Positions 36,813 through 44,874 of a stretch of 64,000 nucleotides of DNA are shown one piece after another. The stretch comes from CAZNVG01 sp964576475. GTDB lineage: Bacteria; Patescibacteriota; Saccharimonadia; Saccharimonadales; CAZNVG01. The notes under the pieces are model-generated. The model did no database searches. It saw only the letters and a list, made by a program, of their open reading frames with translations, and was not told the DNA's origin. Position 1 is the first letter of the stretch. Each line of letters opens with the position of its first letter. The stretch spans positions 24,327 to 88,326 of the forward strand of contig CAZNVG010000002.1 of the NCBI GenBank assembly GCA_964576475.1. The letters run 5' to 3'. A program made the translations under genes and the position numbers.

Positions 36813-37661
36813 TCAACCTGGTGCCTGAGCTTTTTCAAGCGTATCAGCAATTTGGTGAGCGGTGTCATGATGTGCTTCCTCGTGGTGTGTGGCGAGGCCA
36901 AGGTAGGTAGCACACAGCACGGTAAACACATAGGCTTGAATACCTGCGACCAACATCTCGAACATGGCCACCGGCAGGATAGTAAAGCTCTGAAAATCTT
37001 TGCCCACCCAGGCAAATACCGCGATGAGAATATCACCGACGGCAGTATTTAGGAATAATCGAAGTGCTAACGAAGTAATTCTGGTAAGCTCACCAAAAAC
37101 CTCAAGTATGCCGATAAACATGTTTATCGGGTTAAAGGGCTTATCGGTGAAATAATGTTTAAGGTGTCCGAGAAATCCAGATTCCTTAATAGACAGGTAC
37201 TGTACTGTTATGATCGCGATAACTGCCATTGCAATAGTGCCGTTAAGGTCTGCCGTAAATGCTCGAAACAGCGGGATGATACCTTCATCAGTTTTTGCAT
37301 AAAGCCCATGACCAACCCACGGCATGATGCCCATGATATTGCTGAACATTATAAAAATAAAAAACGTCCCAAAGATTGGGGCGTATTTCACAGCTTTCTT
37401 GCGTGAACCGAGCGGTCCTTCGATGAGTCCAATGATAAATTCAACGAGCATTTCTACTATTTGCGTGACGCCCTTAACAGCGCGTACGCGCACTTTGCGG
37501 CTAATAAAAAGCATCAGGATTATCAACAAAACAGAACAAATTAGTCCATAGATGATGGAATTGCTAATGGTAAATCCACCAATTTTAAAAATCGCCTCTG
37601 GCGCGAGAGCGATAGGAGGACCATCAGTCGTGGAAGCTAAACGTGACAGAAGACTGTGCAT
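36813..37661 (-). CDS. atpB: ATP synthase a subunit
   Basis: The Fo channel subunit, 282 aa, five to six membrane helices. The essential stator Arg is in FGELTRITSLALRLFLNTAVGD, and the last helix has the Gln/Tyr-rich segment AGIQAYVFTVLCATYL. It is the first gene of the operon; no atpI precedes it. The promoter 10 bases upstream suggests a nearly leaderless operon mRNA. Confidence 0.95.
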   Translation of the reverse strand: MHSLLSRLASTTDGPPIALAPEAIFKIGGFTISNSIIYGLICSVLLIILMLFISRKVRVRAVKGVTQIVEMLVEFIIGLIEGPLGSRKKAVKYAPIFGTFFIFIMFSNIMGIMPWVGHGLYAKTDEGIIPLFRAFTADLNGTIAMAVIAIITVQYLSIKESGFLGHLKHYFTDKPFNPINMFIGILEVFGELTRITSLALRLFLNTAVGDILIAVFAWVGKDFQSFTILPVAMFEMLVAGIQAYVFTVLCATYLGLATHHEEAHHDTAHQIADTLEKAQAPG

Positions 37662-37671
37662 AGACTTAATG

Positions 37672-37701
37672 ATTTTAGCAGAATTATTGTCTGGGGTGCA
37701 A
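37672..37701 (-). promoter_or_regulatory. Promoter of the ATP synthase operon
   Basis: On the minus strand TTGCAC, 18-bp spacer, TAAAAT, ending ten bases before the atpB ATG. A 12-bp perfect palindrome, TGTTACGTAACA, at 37705-37716 lies just upstream of the -35 box and may be an operator. Confidence 0.6.
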
Positions 37702-37733
37702 ATCTGTTACGTAACACCACAAAATACGCAATA

Positions 37734-37762
37734 TTGTAAATATAAGCGTTTTGTGTTATTAT
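37734..37762 (+). promoter_or_regulatory. Promoter of the small membrane-gene pair
   Basis: TTGTAA, 17-bp spacer, TATTAT, about 85 bases before the first ATG. It is divergent from the ATP synthase promoter in the same AT-rich spacer, which also holds two copies of ATAAGCG. Confidence 0.55.
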
Positions 37763-37853
37763 AAGCGCTTGGTCCTCGTAATTAGGATTGCACCGTAACA
37801 CCCGTTCAAGAGCGCAACTGCGCATTCCCCACAGAAAGAGGTACTGGTTTACT

Positions 37854-37982
37854 ATGGTCGCTGCACAAGCATCATTCACCGGTTACTACGTCACCCTCAT
37901 CATCTTCGGCCTTGTTGGTTCGGCCGTCTTTCACGCGTTCCGGCGCAAGAAGGACACCGACCACCACCCGAAGGAGGACTGA
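37854..37982 (+). CDS. Single-pass membrane microprotein, 42 aa
   Basis: A short gene: uncharged N-terminus, one membrane helix (about 11-29, YYVTLIIFGLVGSAVFHAF) and a charged Arg/Lys/His/Asp tail (RRKKDTDHHPKED). A stop-start overlap (TGATG) couples it to the next microprotein, whose AAGGAGG site lies in its last codons. It is more GC-rich than the flanking operons. The layout resembles small actinobacterial or phage membrane peptides; function unknown. Confidence 0.65.
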   Translation: MVAAQASFTGYYVTLIIFGLVGSAVFHAFRRKKDTDHHPKED

Positions 37983-38122
37983 TGTACGCGCTCAGAGTCA
38001 CACTCTGTGTCGTCGCATTCCTTGGCGTCTTCGCAGCCGTCTTGCCGGTTCCCGAGCGGGTTTCCGACAAGTTGCTCTTCGGGTCGATGGGATGCTTGCT
38101 ACTGCTCGCAATCACATTCTGA
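37982..38122 (+). CDS. Two-helix membrane microprotein, 46 aa
   Basis: Starts one base before the end of the previous gene, with AAGGAGG five bases upstream. Two hydrophobic stretches (about 5-22 and 31-46) are separated by PVPERVSDK. Almost the whole protein is membrane-embedded. With its partner it forms a coupled two-gene unit of GC-rich composition followed by a two-tier hairpin. A toxin, holin-like or regulatory peptide are all possible; nothing decides among them. Confidence 0.65.
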   Translation: MYALRVTLCVVAFLGVFAAVLPVPERVSDKLLFGSMGCLLLLAITF

Positions 38123-38180
38123 TCGACGGACCAGCCCTCGCTGAAGTCATCGCTGATTCAACTCAGCACTTCAGCAGGGC

Positions 38181-38247
38181 GGGGTCCGGTACATTTTTTA
38201 CTCATCACTGAGCAAAAAAACAACCTCACTACTTCGTACCGGACCCC
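38181..38247 (+). other. Two-tier hairpin after the microprotein pair
   Basis: A perfect 12-bp GC-rich outer stem (38181-38192 with 38236-38247) encloses an AT-rich inner hairpin (38194-38204 with 38209-38219; ten pairs and one mismatch). The GC-rich outer and AT-rich inner parts look like different compositions. No T-run follows. The spacer to 38463 holds only weak promoter-like sequence (TTGATT and TATTTA, near 38372-38402). Confidence 0.75.
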
Positions 38248-38463
38248 AAAAAACACCACGAACTGCATTTATTGAACTGCTGTGTGTTCTACATCCAACG
38301 AAACTACAAAAAACATATCTGTAGAACGCAAGTTATCAACAATATTAGAACATATTTATAAAATATTATGGTTGATTATGATAGGTTTTATGGTACTATT
38401 TATATGGTCCGTCAAGACCAATCACCTGTGACACTGGTCACCCTAGGGAAGGAAAACCCCAGC

Positions 38464-38748
38464 ATGTTTCACATCCTCGGCGCCATCGCCGGCGTCATCC
38501 TCGGCCTCGGGCTCGGAGCCAAGATCGTCGAAGGTCGCAAGACCTCGCCGCTCAACGGCCTCGTCGTCCTCGTCCTCGCCATCGTGGGCATCGTCCTCGG
38601 CTGGTGGGTCGGCGGCATCGTCGGCGCCATCGTGGGCTTCGCCTTCAAGCTCGCACTGATCCTCGGGATCATCGTGATCTGCGTCGGAGTCGCGGCGTTC
38701 GCCTGGAAGACGGTCGACGGCAGCGGCAGCCCCAACAAGGTCAAGTGA
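38464..38748 (+). CDS. Glycine-rich small membrane protein, 94 aa
   Basis: Three hydrophobic glycine/isoleucine/valine-rich helices (about 2-20, 31-58, 59-82) joined by a short basic loop (EGRKTSPLNG). The glycine zipper patterns recall small GlsB/YmgE-like or spore-associated membrane proteins, without a firm match. ATG 38464 is chosen because the longer frame runs back into AT-rich promoter sequence, and GGGAAGGA lies about ten bases upstream. GC content is strikingly high. Confidence 0.65.
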   Translation: MFHILGAIAGVILGLGLGAKIVEGRKTSPLNGLVVLVLAIVGIVLGWWVGGIVGAIVGFAFKLALILGIIVICVGVAAFAWKTVDGSGSPNKVK

Positions 38749-38760
38749 CCTGACGGACCC

Positions 38761-38808
38761 GCCCGGGAAGGGTAGTGTGCTTCACAGCACATCACACCCT
38801 TCTCGGGC
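38761..38808 (+). other. Two-tier hairpin after the glycine-rich membrane gene (first)
   Basis: Outer stem 38761-38773 with 38796-38808 (13 positions, one G-T pair) and inner perfect 5-bp hairpin 38776-38780 with 38787-38791. It begins 13 bases after the stop codon. Confidence 0.75.
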
Positions 38809-38810
38809 AA

Positions 38811-38880
38811 GGTCCGGCGTTATATGTATATTCTTCTTCGCTCAGCGAAGGACAAACACTACATTACAACACGCCGGACC
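38811..38880 (+). other. Two-tier hairpin after the glycine-rich membrane gene (second)
   Basis: Directly follows the first one: perfect 10-bp outer stem 38811-38820 with 38871-38880 and a perfect 7-bp inner hairpin 38836-38842 with 38844-38850 inside an AT-rich loop. Confidence 0.75.
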
Positions 38881-38922
38881 ACTCTCACTTTATTAACAAG
38901 CTTCAATCTGTCTTTATAACTT

Positions 38923-39552
38923 CTACTGCCAAACTGCTCGCTTCAATCTATCCCATGCACCATCGGGTGCTTGACCGCTACACGTTGCTGGGTCTGTTTT
39001 TTTATTTACTTCTGCCGCATCGTGCTCAACCGTTGCGTACCTCAGCTTAAGGTCAGCATCTGACTCTGAGCCATAATTAACAAGTAATCTGTCAGTGTCT
39101 TGAATTACCCTGTTGGCCAGATTGGTGACTGGCTGATCGTTCAAAATAAAGCTGATTTTCTTTCCATTCGATCCATCTAAGTACACATCACTTCTTGTCT
39201 GTAACGCTTTATCGGTAATGTCATATCCCAGGTTTGCAAAGAAATGCCCCCATGTCGCACCTTTATCGTGAACATGCACAACATGGGAAATAGAGTCATG
39301 CATATGTACGCGCGTCCTTGGGTCACTTGCATCACTTGAGCAGCTTTGAATTTCCTCATAGTAAACATAGCTATCAAAAGGTTCTCTCTTACCATCTATA
39401 TAGACTGCAAAGTTAGCATGATAATGCACGTGTTCGCTTTTGAGTAAGATCATTCGCACACCAACAAACCAAATAACACCGGCGAGAAAACCAGCGAGAA
39501 GCAAGTAGGCCATTCGCTTGGTAGGGAGAAGATAGTTTCGCTTGAGATTCAT
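38923..39552 (-). CDS. Anchored histidine-rich extracytoplasmic protein
   Basis: A 209-aa protein with an N-terminal membrane anchor (about 12-36) and an exposed domain rich in paired histidines: HVHYHANFAVYIDG and VHMHDSISHVVHVHD. These HxH pairs in a beta-rich frame suggest binding of copper, zinc or another metal outside the membrane. Similar anchored VHxH proteins are frequent in CPR genomes, but their role is not known. A C-terminal tail with Cys follows. Confidence 0.65.
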   Translation of the reverse strand: MNLKRNYLLPTKRMAYLLLAGFLAGVIWFVGVRMILLKSEHVHYHANFAVYIDGKREPFDSYVYYEEIQSCSSDASDPRTRVHMHDSISHVVHVHDKGATWGHFFANLGYDITDKALQTRSDVYLDGSNGKKISFILNDQPVTNLANRVIQDTDRLLVNYGSESDADLKLRYATVEHDAAEVNKKTDPATCSGQAPDGAWDRLKRAVWQ

Positions 39553-39589
39553 GTCCTTTATGCTAGCATGTTCGTGCTAGACTTTTTAT

Positions 39590-39931
39590 ATGCACTACTT
39601 AGCTCATCAAGAAGCGTTTCACATGGAGAACACAAACTCGCTTATTCACACACTTACTGAACCGATTGTCATGAGCCTACTTTTTCTACTCGGATTACTT
39701 GCGCTCGGCTGGTATCTTGAAATGCGTTTTCGAGCATCGGCCATACGAAGAGCAGTGTCTTTCAGTTGCTACTTTGCGCTCAGCACTGTACTGAGCTTTT
39801 GGTATGAACCATCACTCTCGGCAATAGCGTGGACGTTATGTACACTTAGTTTATTAATGGTCGCTCTACTACTTATCAACAGTGAAGCCGCCCAGTCAGC
39901 AAAGACAAAAAAGCCAACACAAACAAAATAA
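39590..39931 (+). CDS. Small polytopic membrane protein, 113 aa
   Basis: Three hydrophobic segments (about 25-42, 58-72, 79-95) and a Lys/Thr-rich tail. The first ATG (39590) lies six bases after a TAGACT box, fitting leaderless expression; an internal Met (39623) is an alternative start. It is upstream of the glutaredoxin gene on the same strand. No family recognised. Confidence 0.55.
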   Translation: MHYLAHQEAFHMENTNSLIHTLTEPIVMSLLFLLGLLALGWYLEMRFRASAIRRAVSFSCYFALSTVLSFWYEPSLSAIAWTLCTLSLLMVALLLINSEAAQSAKTKKPTQTK

Positions 39932-39985
39932 AAATGTGCTATACTTTGTATAGCTGATATAAGACAGCTCACACAGGAGAAATTT

Positions 39986-40243
39986 ATGACAAACACACTC
40001 ACAATCTTCAGTACACCAACATGCGGTTTTTGCCACATGCTCAAGAGCTATCTCAAACAAAAAGGCGTTGAATACACCGAGAAAGACATAACTATGGACC
40101 GTGAGGCATATGATGTCGTTGCAAATACGACAGGACAACTTGCGGTGCCTGTTCTCATGTACGATAAAGAATTCGTTATCGGATTTGATAGGCCAAAAGT
40201 CGACGCATTACTTGAGAGTCACAAACTTCTTAAGTCCGCATAA
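39986..40243 (+). CDS. Glutaredoxin-like protein
   Basis: An 85-aa thioredoxin-fold protein with the redox motif TPTCGFCHM at 10-18, the cis-Pro in LAVPVLMYD and the substrate-binding segment IGFDRPKVDALL. CxxC and size fit glutaredoxin or NrdH/mycoredoxin-type proteins, which reduce disulphides or ribonucleotide reductase. A ribosome binding site (AGGAG) precedes the ATG. Confidence 0.88.
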   Translation: MTNTLTIFSTPTCGFCHMLKSYLKQKGVEYTEKDITMDREAYDVVANTTGQLAVPVLMYDKEFVIGFDRPKVDALLESHKLLKSA

Positions 40244-40303
40244 GACCATCATTTCGCTCGTTTCCCTATAAGAATTTCTACAGCTACGTAGTCTTATTAA
40301 GTA

Positions 40304-40388
40304 GTAGCATGCGTTCATGGGGTACCATACAAGTGATAAATCGCACATATGGTGTAGCACTATTGATGAAGCACCCCATATATGCTAC
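40304..40388 (+). promoter_or_regulatory. Structured 5' leader before the 40405 gene
   Basis: Three nested perfect helices: 40304-40310 with 40382-40388, 40317-40323 with 40373-40379, and 40324-40329 with 40348-40353. The fold ends just before the GGAGGAGG ribosome binding site, so it could control translation. It does not match a riboswitch class I know. Confidence 0.5.
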
Positions 40389-40404
40389 ATTTGGAGGAGG
40401 TGCT

Positions 40405-40986
40405 ATGAGTAACCTATTACATCCAGAAGATAGTTTTTCAGCAGAAACAGTCACCATACAGAGTCAAGAATTTGTCCTCATCGGACAGCGCGTCGAAGAA
40501 AATTTTGGCTTCAATGCAGCGGTGTTTGACATCTTGGCTGAGCGGGGAAGTGAATCTCGAGCAAACCTAAGTAATTTTTTGCAAAAGCTCCGCGCACAAG
40601 GAAATCAACTATTGCCAGTTGAAGAAACGCTCGGTAGTAGGGCAGAATTCGCAGGCTATTTAAGTAAGCAGATTCTAGGGCGCAATGGCATGCAAGTAGA
40701 AGACAAAATTCTACTTGCAACTGCAATCGAGGTCGACGCTGAGTTTGATGACCCTGACAGTACTGAACTTAAGAATTTGATGATACGTTCAAGTGATTTT
40801 TTTGACGAGCACATTGGCGAGGACAGCCCTAATGCCACGGAGCTAGAAGGATTAGCGGCAGACTGCGATAAACTCATTTCTCAGGCGCAGCGTCACACGC
40901 ATAAAGCGTATCGAAATAACGCAAACTTTTGTCGTCAGGTCTGGGTTACGACACTTTCTGTGCTTCAAAACAGCTCTGAATCATAA
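40405..40986 (+). CDS. Hypothetical 193-aa protein behind a structured leader
   Basis: ATG 40405 is chosen because a strong GGAGGAGG site lies just upstream; a longer frame from 40309 would run through the folded leader. The protein is soluble and helical, acidic in the middle (EVDAEFDDPDSTELK), without motifs I know. No signal peptide. It precedes the CobO-like gene on the same strand with a 45-base gap. Confidence 0.6.
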   Translation: MSNLLHPEDSFSAETVTIQSQEFVLIGQRVEENFGFNAAVFDILAERGSESRANLSNFLQKLRAQGNQLLPVEETLGSRAEFAGYLSKQILGRNGMQVEDKILLATAIEVDAEFDDPDSTELKNLMIRSSDFFDEHIGEDSPNATELEGLAADCDKLISQAQRHTHKAYRNNANFCRQVWVTTLSVLQNSSES

Positions 40987-41031
40987 TTCACAACAACCAT
41001 AAAGAACACAAAATGATACGCTGGGGGGACC

Positions 41032-41601
41032 ATGGCTTTCGAAGATTTCAAGACCAAAGATAATGTTGTGCTGGTATATACCGGTGAAGGAAAAGGCAAG
41101 ACATCAGCTAGTATCGGGCTCATGGCCCGTGCACTCGGCCGCGGCTGGAAGGTCGCCTACATTCAATTCATCAAACATTGGCAGGTAGGTGAGCATGATT
41201 TTATTCATAAAATTCAGCCACTGTTTAAGGACGATCTCTATTTTTATAAAGGAGGGAAAGGTTTCTTCAACGCTGGCGAGATCAGTGCCAAGGACGTTTC
41301 GGAAGATGAGCACAAACAGGCCGCGGCAGCCACCTACAAAACAGCGCTCGATGCAGTACGCTCAGGTGAGTATGATCTAGTTATTTGTGACGAGATCAAT
41401 AATGCAGTGCATGACGGATTATTAAGCCCCTCAGAGCTAGAAGCGCTCATTGATGCGCGAGGAGAAAAGACCAGTCTATGCCTGACGGGCCGAAACTTTC
41501 CAGAGGGTCTATTATCGAAAGTGGATATCGCAACAAATATGACAAAAATTCGACATCACTTCGACGATAAATTTCTTGCAAACAAAGGGATTGATTACTA
41601 G
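41032..41601 (+). CDS. CobO/BtuR-type ATP:cob(I)alamin adenosyltransferase-like protein
   Basis: A 189-aa P-loop enzyme. The N-terminal motif VYTGEGKGKTSASIGLMARA, the segment VICDEINNAVHDGLLS and the C-terminal MTKIRHHFDDKFLANKGIDY match the BtuR/CobA/CobO family, which adds adenosine to cobalamin. No other cobalamin gene or B12-dependent enzyme is in the window, so it may act in salvage or have taken on another role. Start and length are typical. Confidence 0.85.
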   Translation: MAFEDFKTKDNVVLVYTGEGKGKTSASIGLMARALGRGWKVAYIQFIKHWQVGEHDFIHKIQPLFKDDLYFYKGGKGFFNAGEISAKDVSEDEHKQAAAATYKTALDAVRSGEYDLVICDEINNAVHDGLLSPSELEALIDARGEKTSLCLTGRNFPEGLLSKVDIATNMTKIRHHFDDKFLANKGIDY

Positions 41602-42482
41602 TCTTTGGCTGTCGTAGAGAGCTCTGCGGGCGTCGGTCGCGCTCGTTCGAATAAGACGTTTTGAAGCCTCTCGAACTGAGCTGCAAATTGCGGCATGTGG
41701 CTGTACCCATCATCCAACATCGCTGTCCAAATTTCGCTGAGCGTACTGTTGTCAACGTACTCAAGTACCTCATATAACTTATCTGGTTCTTGTGACAATA
41801 GAAACTTGCATGTTCTAGCGTTGAGCATAAACTGGCCTGAGCGAATAATATCTATTACATCTCCGAGACCTTTCACGACAGCATGGTTGAGATCAAACTC
41901 TGTCTGAGGATAGGCCTCAGCAATTTCCGCATCAAGTACAGCGACATACCCGAAAATAGTATGCCCAATTTCGTGCGCTCCAAGCAGGTCGCTTAGCGCC
42001 TCCTCGTGAGAACCAGTGATTCTTATGTCGTCTATTGCTAGGAGCGTACTGCCTTCTAGCGCCTCGTGTAGTTCGGCTGGAATCGACAGGCCGTTACTTC
42101 GACTAGCTCTCTGGCGTTCCTCGAGAGTCATATTACTGTAATCCGTATCACGCACTACTTCTCGATCTATCTTCAGGTTTACTATATGAAGATCTGGACG
42201 TGCTGCACCTAGTATCGGTACAAACGCTTCTTTGATTGCATATGCCGCTGTCGGCACTGTCTTGAACGCCGATGAGGTCACAACTAGCTCGTCGATAGGA
42301 TCAATCTCGTCAAGATGGACAAGCATTGCAGTACATAGCTCTCCTGCATATTGCCGTGCTGCGTTGGCGTCACCATATTTAAATCGACTGTATGCTTCCG
42401 CATCAAATACCTCTAGATTCTGGTCGACAATGCGACCTTGGTTGTGGTCGAGATCATAGACACTGACAACGCTAGTTTTCAT
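41598..42482 (-). CDS. Phosphoribosyltransferase-like protein, single domain
   Basis: A 294-aa protein with the PRPP-binding loop as LLAIDDIRITGSHEE near residue 150 and a lead-in FDAEAYSRFKYGDANAARQYAGEL typical of this PRTase branch. It is homologous to each half of the neighbouring 538-aa protein. Such PRTases occur with HAD hydrolases near ter genes and have been predicted, by comparative genomics, to make a nucleoside-like product. It starts with an ATGA overlap with the upstream gene, forming a three-gene operon. Substrate unknown. Confidence 0.7.
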   Translation of the reverse strand: MKTSVVSVYDLDHNQGRIVDQNLEVFDAEAYSRFKYGDANAARQYAGELCTAMLVHLDEIDPIDELVVTSSAFKTVPTAAYAIKEAFVPILGAARPDLHIVNLKIDREVVRDTDYSNMTLEERQRASRSNGLSIPAELHEALEGSTLLAIDDIRITGSHEEALSDLLGAHEIGHTIFGYVAVLDAEIAEAYPQTEFDLNHAVVKGLGDVIDIIRSGQFMLNARTCKFLLSQEPDKLYEVLEYVDNSTLSEIWTAMLDDGYSHMPQFAAQFERLQNVLFERARPTPAELSTTAKD

Positions 42483-44095
42483 TTTGTTTGGCTCCTTACG
42501 GCCTGTTTAATCTGATCAAAGGAATCGGTGTAATCCTCAAGTAGATACATGCCGTCCATCAATGCAGCGCGTTCAACAGATTGCAATAACTCTTCTGGTG
42601 CATGCGTAATAAAATCGCTAAGCTCTGAACGCGTTTCTCGGGAGAGTACAAATTTTGCTACGCGCTGATTTATCGCAAATCGTTCTCTGGCAGCTAACTC
42701 ACTAAGTGAGGCTAATGAATCGATGGATGCTTGATTTATTTCTGACTCAATTGCAGGATTTTGCTCGGCGGCTTTAGGGTCAATCTTTGCAGCAAACAGT
42801 TGCCGGTATGAGCGCACTGGTAGTCCGTCGAATACTTTGTCCATGACAAGCGCGGTTTGTCCTGAAATCGAAATGTCATCAATAACGACAACGTCTGCAC
42901 CACGTAGAACCTCATAATCACCGCTGATTGCACTTTGAGAATGGCGAGCTTCACGCTCTGCTTGGCTTAACTTCCCATAGTCGCCAGCAGCCAAATTGCT
43001 ACTGTGCAAATCAAGTTGTCTAGCTGGTTTCATACCGTTTTCATACCTCCAGGTATTCACACGGTAGAGAAGTTCCTCGCAAATCGCATGTGCTGCTTTT
43101 GGCGTATCCGCTGTTGCTCCTGGGGACAAGACAAGATTGTCGCTCCTCAACAATTCAGGACTATTTTCGACAATTTGGTCATAAAGCGCCGCGCCATACT
43201 CGCGTGCAGCTTCAAGTGAACCGTATTTCATTTGACTATATCGCTCGGCATTGAAGGCTTGTGGTTCGTAAGACGCTACGGGTTCGACAGCAAGATAAAG
43301 TTGTCTTGCGGCATCTGCATATTGCGGCATTTGGTAATAACCGTTGTGCATGACTGCCGACCATAGAGCCCGACGTGCTTCATTATCAAGTGTTGCTAGC
43401 AACACTGCTCGGTCTTCACTCGTGAATCGACCGATTACAAACTTCACCGCACGCGAATTAAGCTTAAAACCTGGTTCCGAAAACAGTGGAATAAGGTCGG
43501 CTGGTTCGGTGATCGTACTTCGATTAAGTCTATCCTCAATTGTCGGATCGTCTGTATCGCCGCGCAGTTCGGCGACGTATAAGAAAAGTACATCTTCAAC
43601 ATCTGACTGCTCGAGTAACGAGGCAATTTTTTTCTCATGACCACCCGTTATACGAATATCATCGACAACAATCAATCGTTTTCCGGCAAGACGGCCGAGG
43701 TCTGCAGTAATACGGTCCGACTGCAACAGTCGCGCACGCTCTGCATTCGTCATGGCGGAATAATCACCGTCAAACAATTCTGCACGGTCTATCTTTATAT
43801 GCTTAACGGGGTCACGATCGTGGTCAGCAGCACTACTATTGAGCCAATACTGTGTCTCTCTCGCTAAATAGTGACTGGCAACGGGGGTGTACTTGAAGCA
43901 TGACCCAGTAATAAGGGTGTCTTCGCTAAATTGAGGTGCAACTTCAAGGACGTGTTCAGCAAGCGCTTGACCATACTCAGACGTCACACTGCCATCACCA
44001 TGCTTAAATCGACTAAATGCCGCTAGGTCAAACGATGATGGGGCATTTGCATCAATAACTTCGAGGCTTTCGCGCTGTTGATTATAGGATGCCAT
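42479..44095 (-). CDS. Tandem phosphoribosyltransferase-like protein
   Basis: A 538-aa fusion of two PRTase-like domains. Domain 1 (about 20-265) has LIVVDDIRITGGHEKK; domain 2 (about 270-538) has VVVIDDISISGQTALV; both begin with the F-SR/SQ-(F/M)K-(H/Y)G lead-in (AFSRFKHGDGSV; RYSQMKYGSLEA). The acidic pair of the PRPP loop is kept in both, so both may be active. It overlaps the HAD gene by 14 bases and the single-domain PRTase by four. The trio probably works on one phosphoribosylated metabolite. Confidence 0.72.
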   Translation of the reverse strand: MASYNQQRESLEVIDANAPSSFDLAAFSRFKHGDGSVTSEYGQALAEHVLEVAPQFSEDTLITGSCFKYTPVASHYLARETQYWLNSSAADHDRDPVKHIKIDRAELFDGDYSAMTNAERARLLQSDRITADLGRLAGKRLIVVDDIRITGGHEKKIASLLEQSDVEDVLFLYVAELRGDTDDPTIEDRLNRSTITEPADLIPLFSEPGFKLNSRAVKFVIGRFTSEDRAVLLATLDNEARRALWSAVMHNGYYQMPQYADAARQLYLAVEPVASYEPQAFNAERYSQMKYGSLEAAREYGAALYDQIVENSPELLRSDNLVLSPGATADTPKAAHAICEELLYRVNTWRYENGMKPARQLDLHSSNLAAGDYGKLSQAEREARHSQSAISGDYEVLRGADVVVIDDISISGQTALVMDKVFDGLPVRSYRQLFAAKIDPKAAEQNPAIESEINQASIDSLASLSELAARERFAINQRVAKFVLSRETRSELSDFITHAPEELLQSVERAALMDGMYLLEDYTDSFDQIKQAVRSQTK

Positions 44096-44792
44096 CGATA
44101 GCCTCCACGACAGTCAGTTCCCCCGTATTAACTAATCGAGTTTGCATACCAACTGCCTGGGCGCCCTGAATATCTGCCACTGGATTATCGCCCATGTGTA
44201 CGATATGTGGCGCCTGAATACCACTCGCAACGATTAGTTTTCTAAATATCTCTGAGTTTGGTTTGGCGACCTGTGCCTCGTTTGAGAAGATTTGATGATC
44301 AAAACTGTCTTGGATGCCAAGTACATCAAACGCCACACGCATGTCTTCGCCGTCTATAAAGCCGGTGTTACTAATAAGCGCTACTTGCTTTCCGCTCGTA
44401 TGGATAGCAGACAATCGCTCAGGAATACGCTCGTCCATCAAAAGAGGAGTGTGCTGCTGCATGATTTCTTGCTGGGAAGCACGGATTGAAGCAAGCACTT
44501 CGGCAGCGACTGCAGTCTTTCCGAAACATTGCGCTGTAAGTACCACTCTTTCCTCGAAACCAATTTGTCGTCCTGTAGCGTCAGATACAGAATCAGCACC
44601 ACGATCAGTAAACCGGAGCATATCATTAAAGTCCCTTTCACTAACGCCAGAGATGCCAAGTTTTTGTTGCATCATCTTATTGCGCGCCGGCTTGAAAAGG
44701 GGATTACTCTTGATGAGCGTTAGCCATACATCGAAACTAACCATAGCAATACGGTCGGCTTCAGGGTTTGGGTTCTTACGTGTCTCAGTCAT
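44082..44792 (-). CDS. HAD-superfamily hydrolase
   Basis: A 236-aa haloacid-dehalogenase-type phosphatase. Motif I is VSFDVWLTL (nucleophile Asp; the second position is Trp, as in the dehalogenase-like branch with Tyr/Trp, not the Asp of classic phosphatases), motif II ISNTG, motif III Lys in VAKPNSE, motif IV MGDNPVAD. It heads the operon with the two PRTase-like genes, and probably removes phosphate from their product or substrate. Confidence 0.85.
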   Translation of the reverse strand: MTETRKNPNPEADRIAMVSFDVWLTLIKSNPLFKPARNKMMQQKLGISGVSERDFNDMLRFTDRGADSVSDATGRQIGFEERVVLTAQCFGKTAVAAEVLASIRASQQEIMQQHTPLLMDERIPERLSAIHTSGKQVALISNTGFIDGEDMRVAFDVLGIQDSFDHQIFSNEAQVAKPNSEIFRKLIVASGIQAPHIVHMGDNPVADIQGAQAVGMQTRLVNTGELTVVEAIDGIL

Positions 44793-44845
44793 AACTAGAA
44801 TATATTGTACAATATTCTTTTTTATAAATCAATAGGATTGTATAC

Positions 44846-44874
44846 TTGACTTTTTTAAGGATTTTTGCTATCAT
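44846..44874 (+). promoter_or_regulatory. Promoter of terC
   Basis: TTGACT, 17-bp spacer, TATCAT, giving a leader of about 140 bases before ATG 45022. The leader contains an imperfect pairing of CCCTGGAA (near 44878) with TTCCAAGGG (near 44941). Confidence 0.7.
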
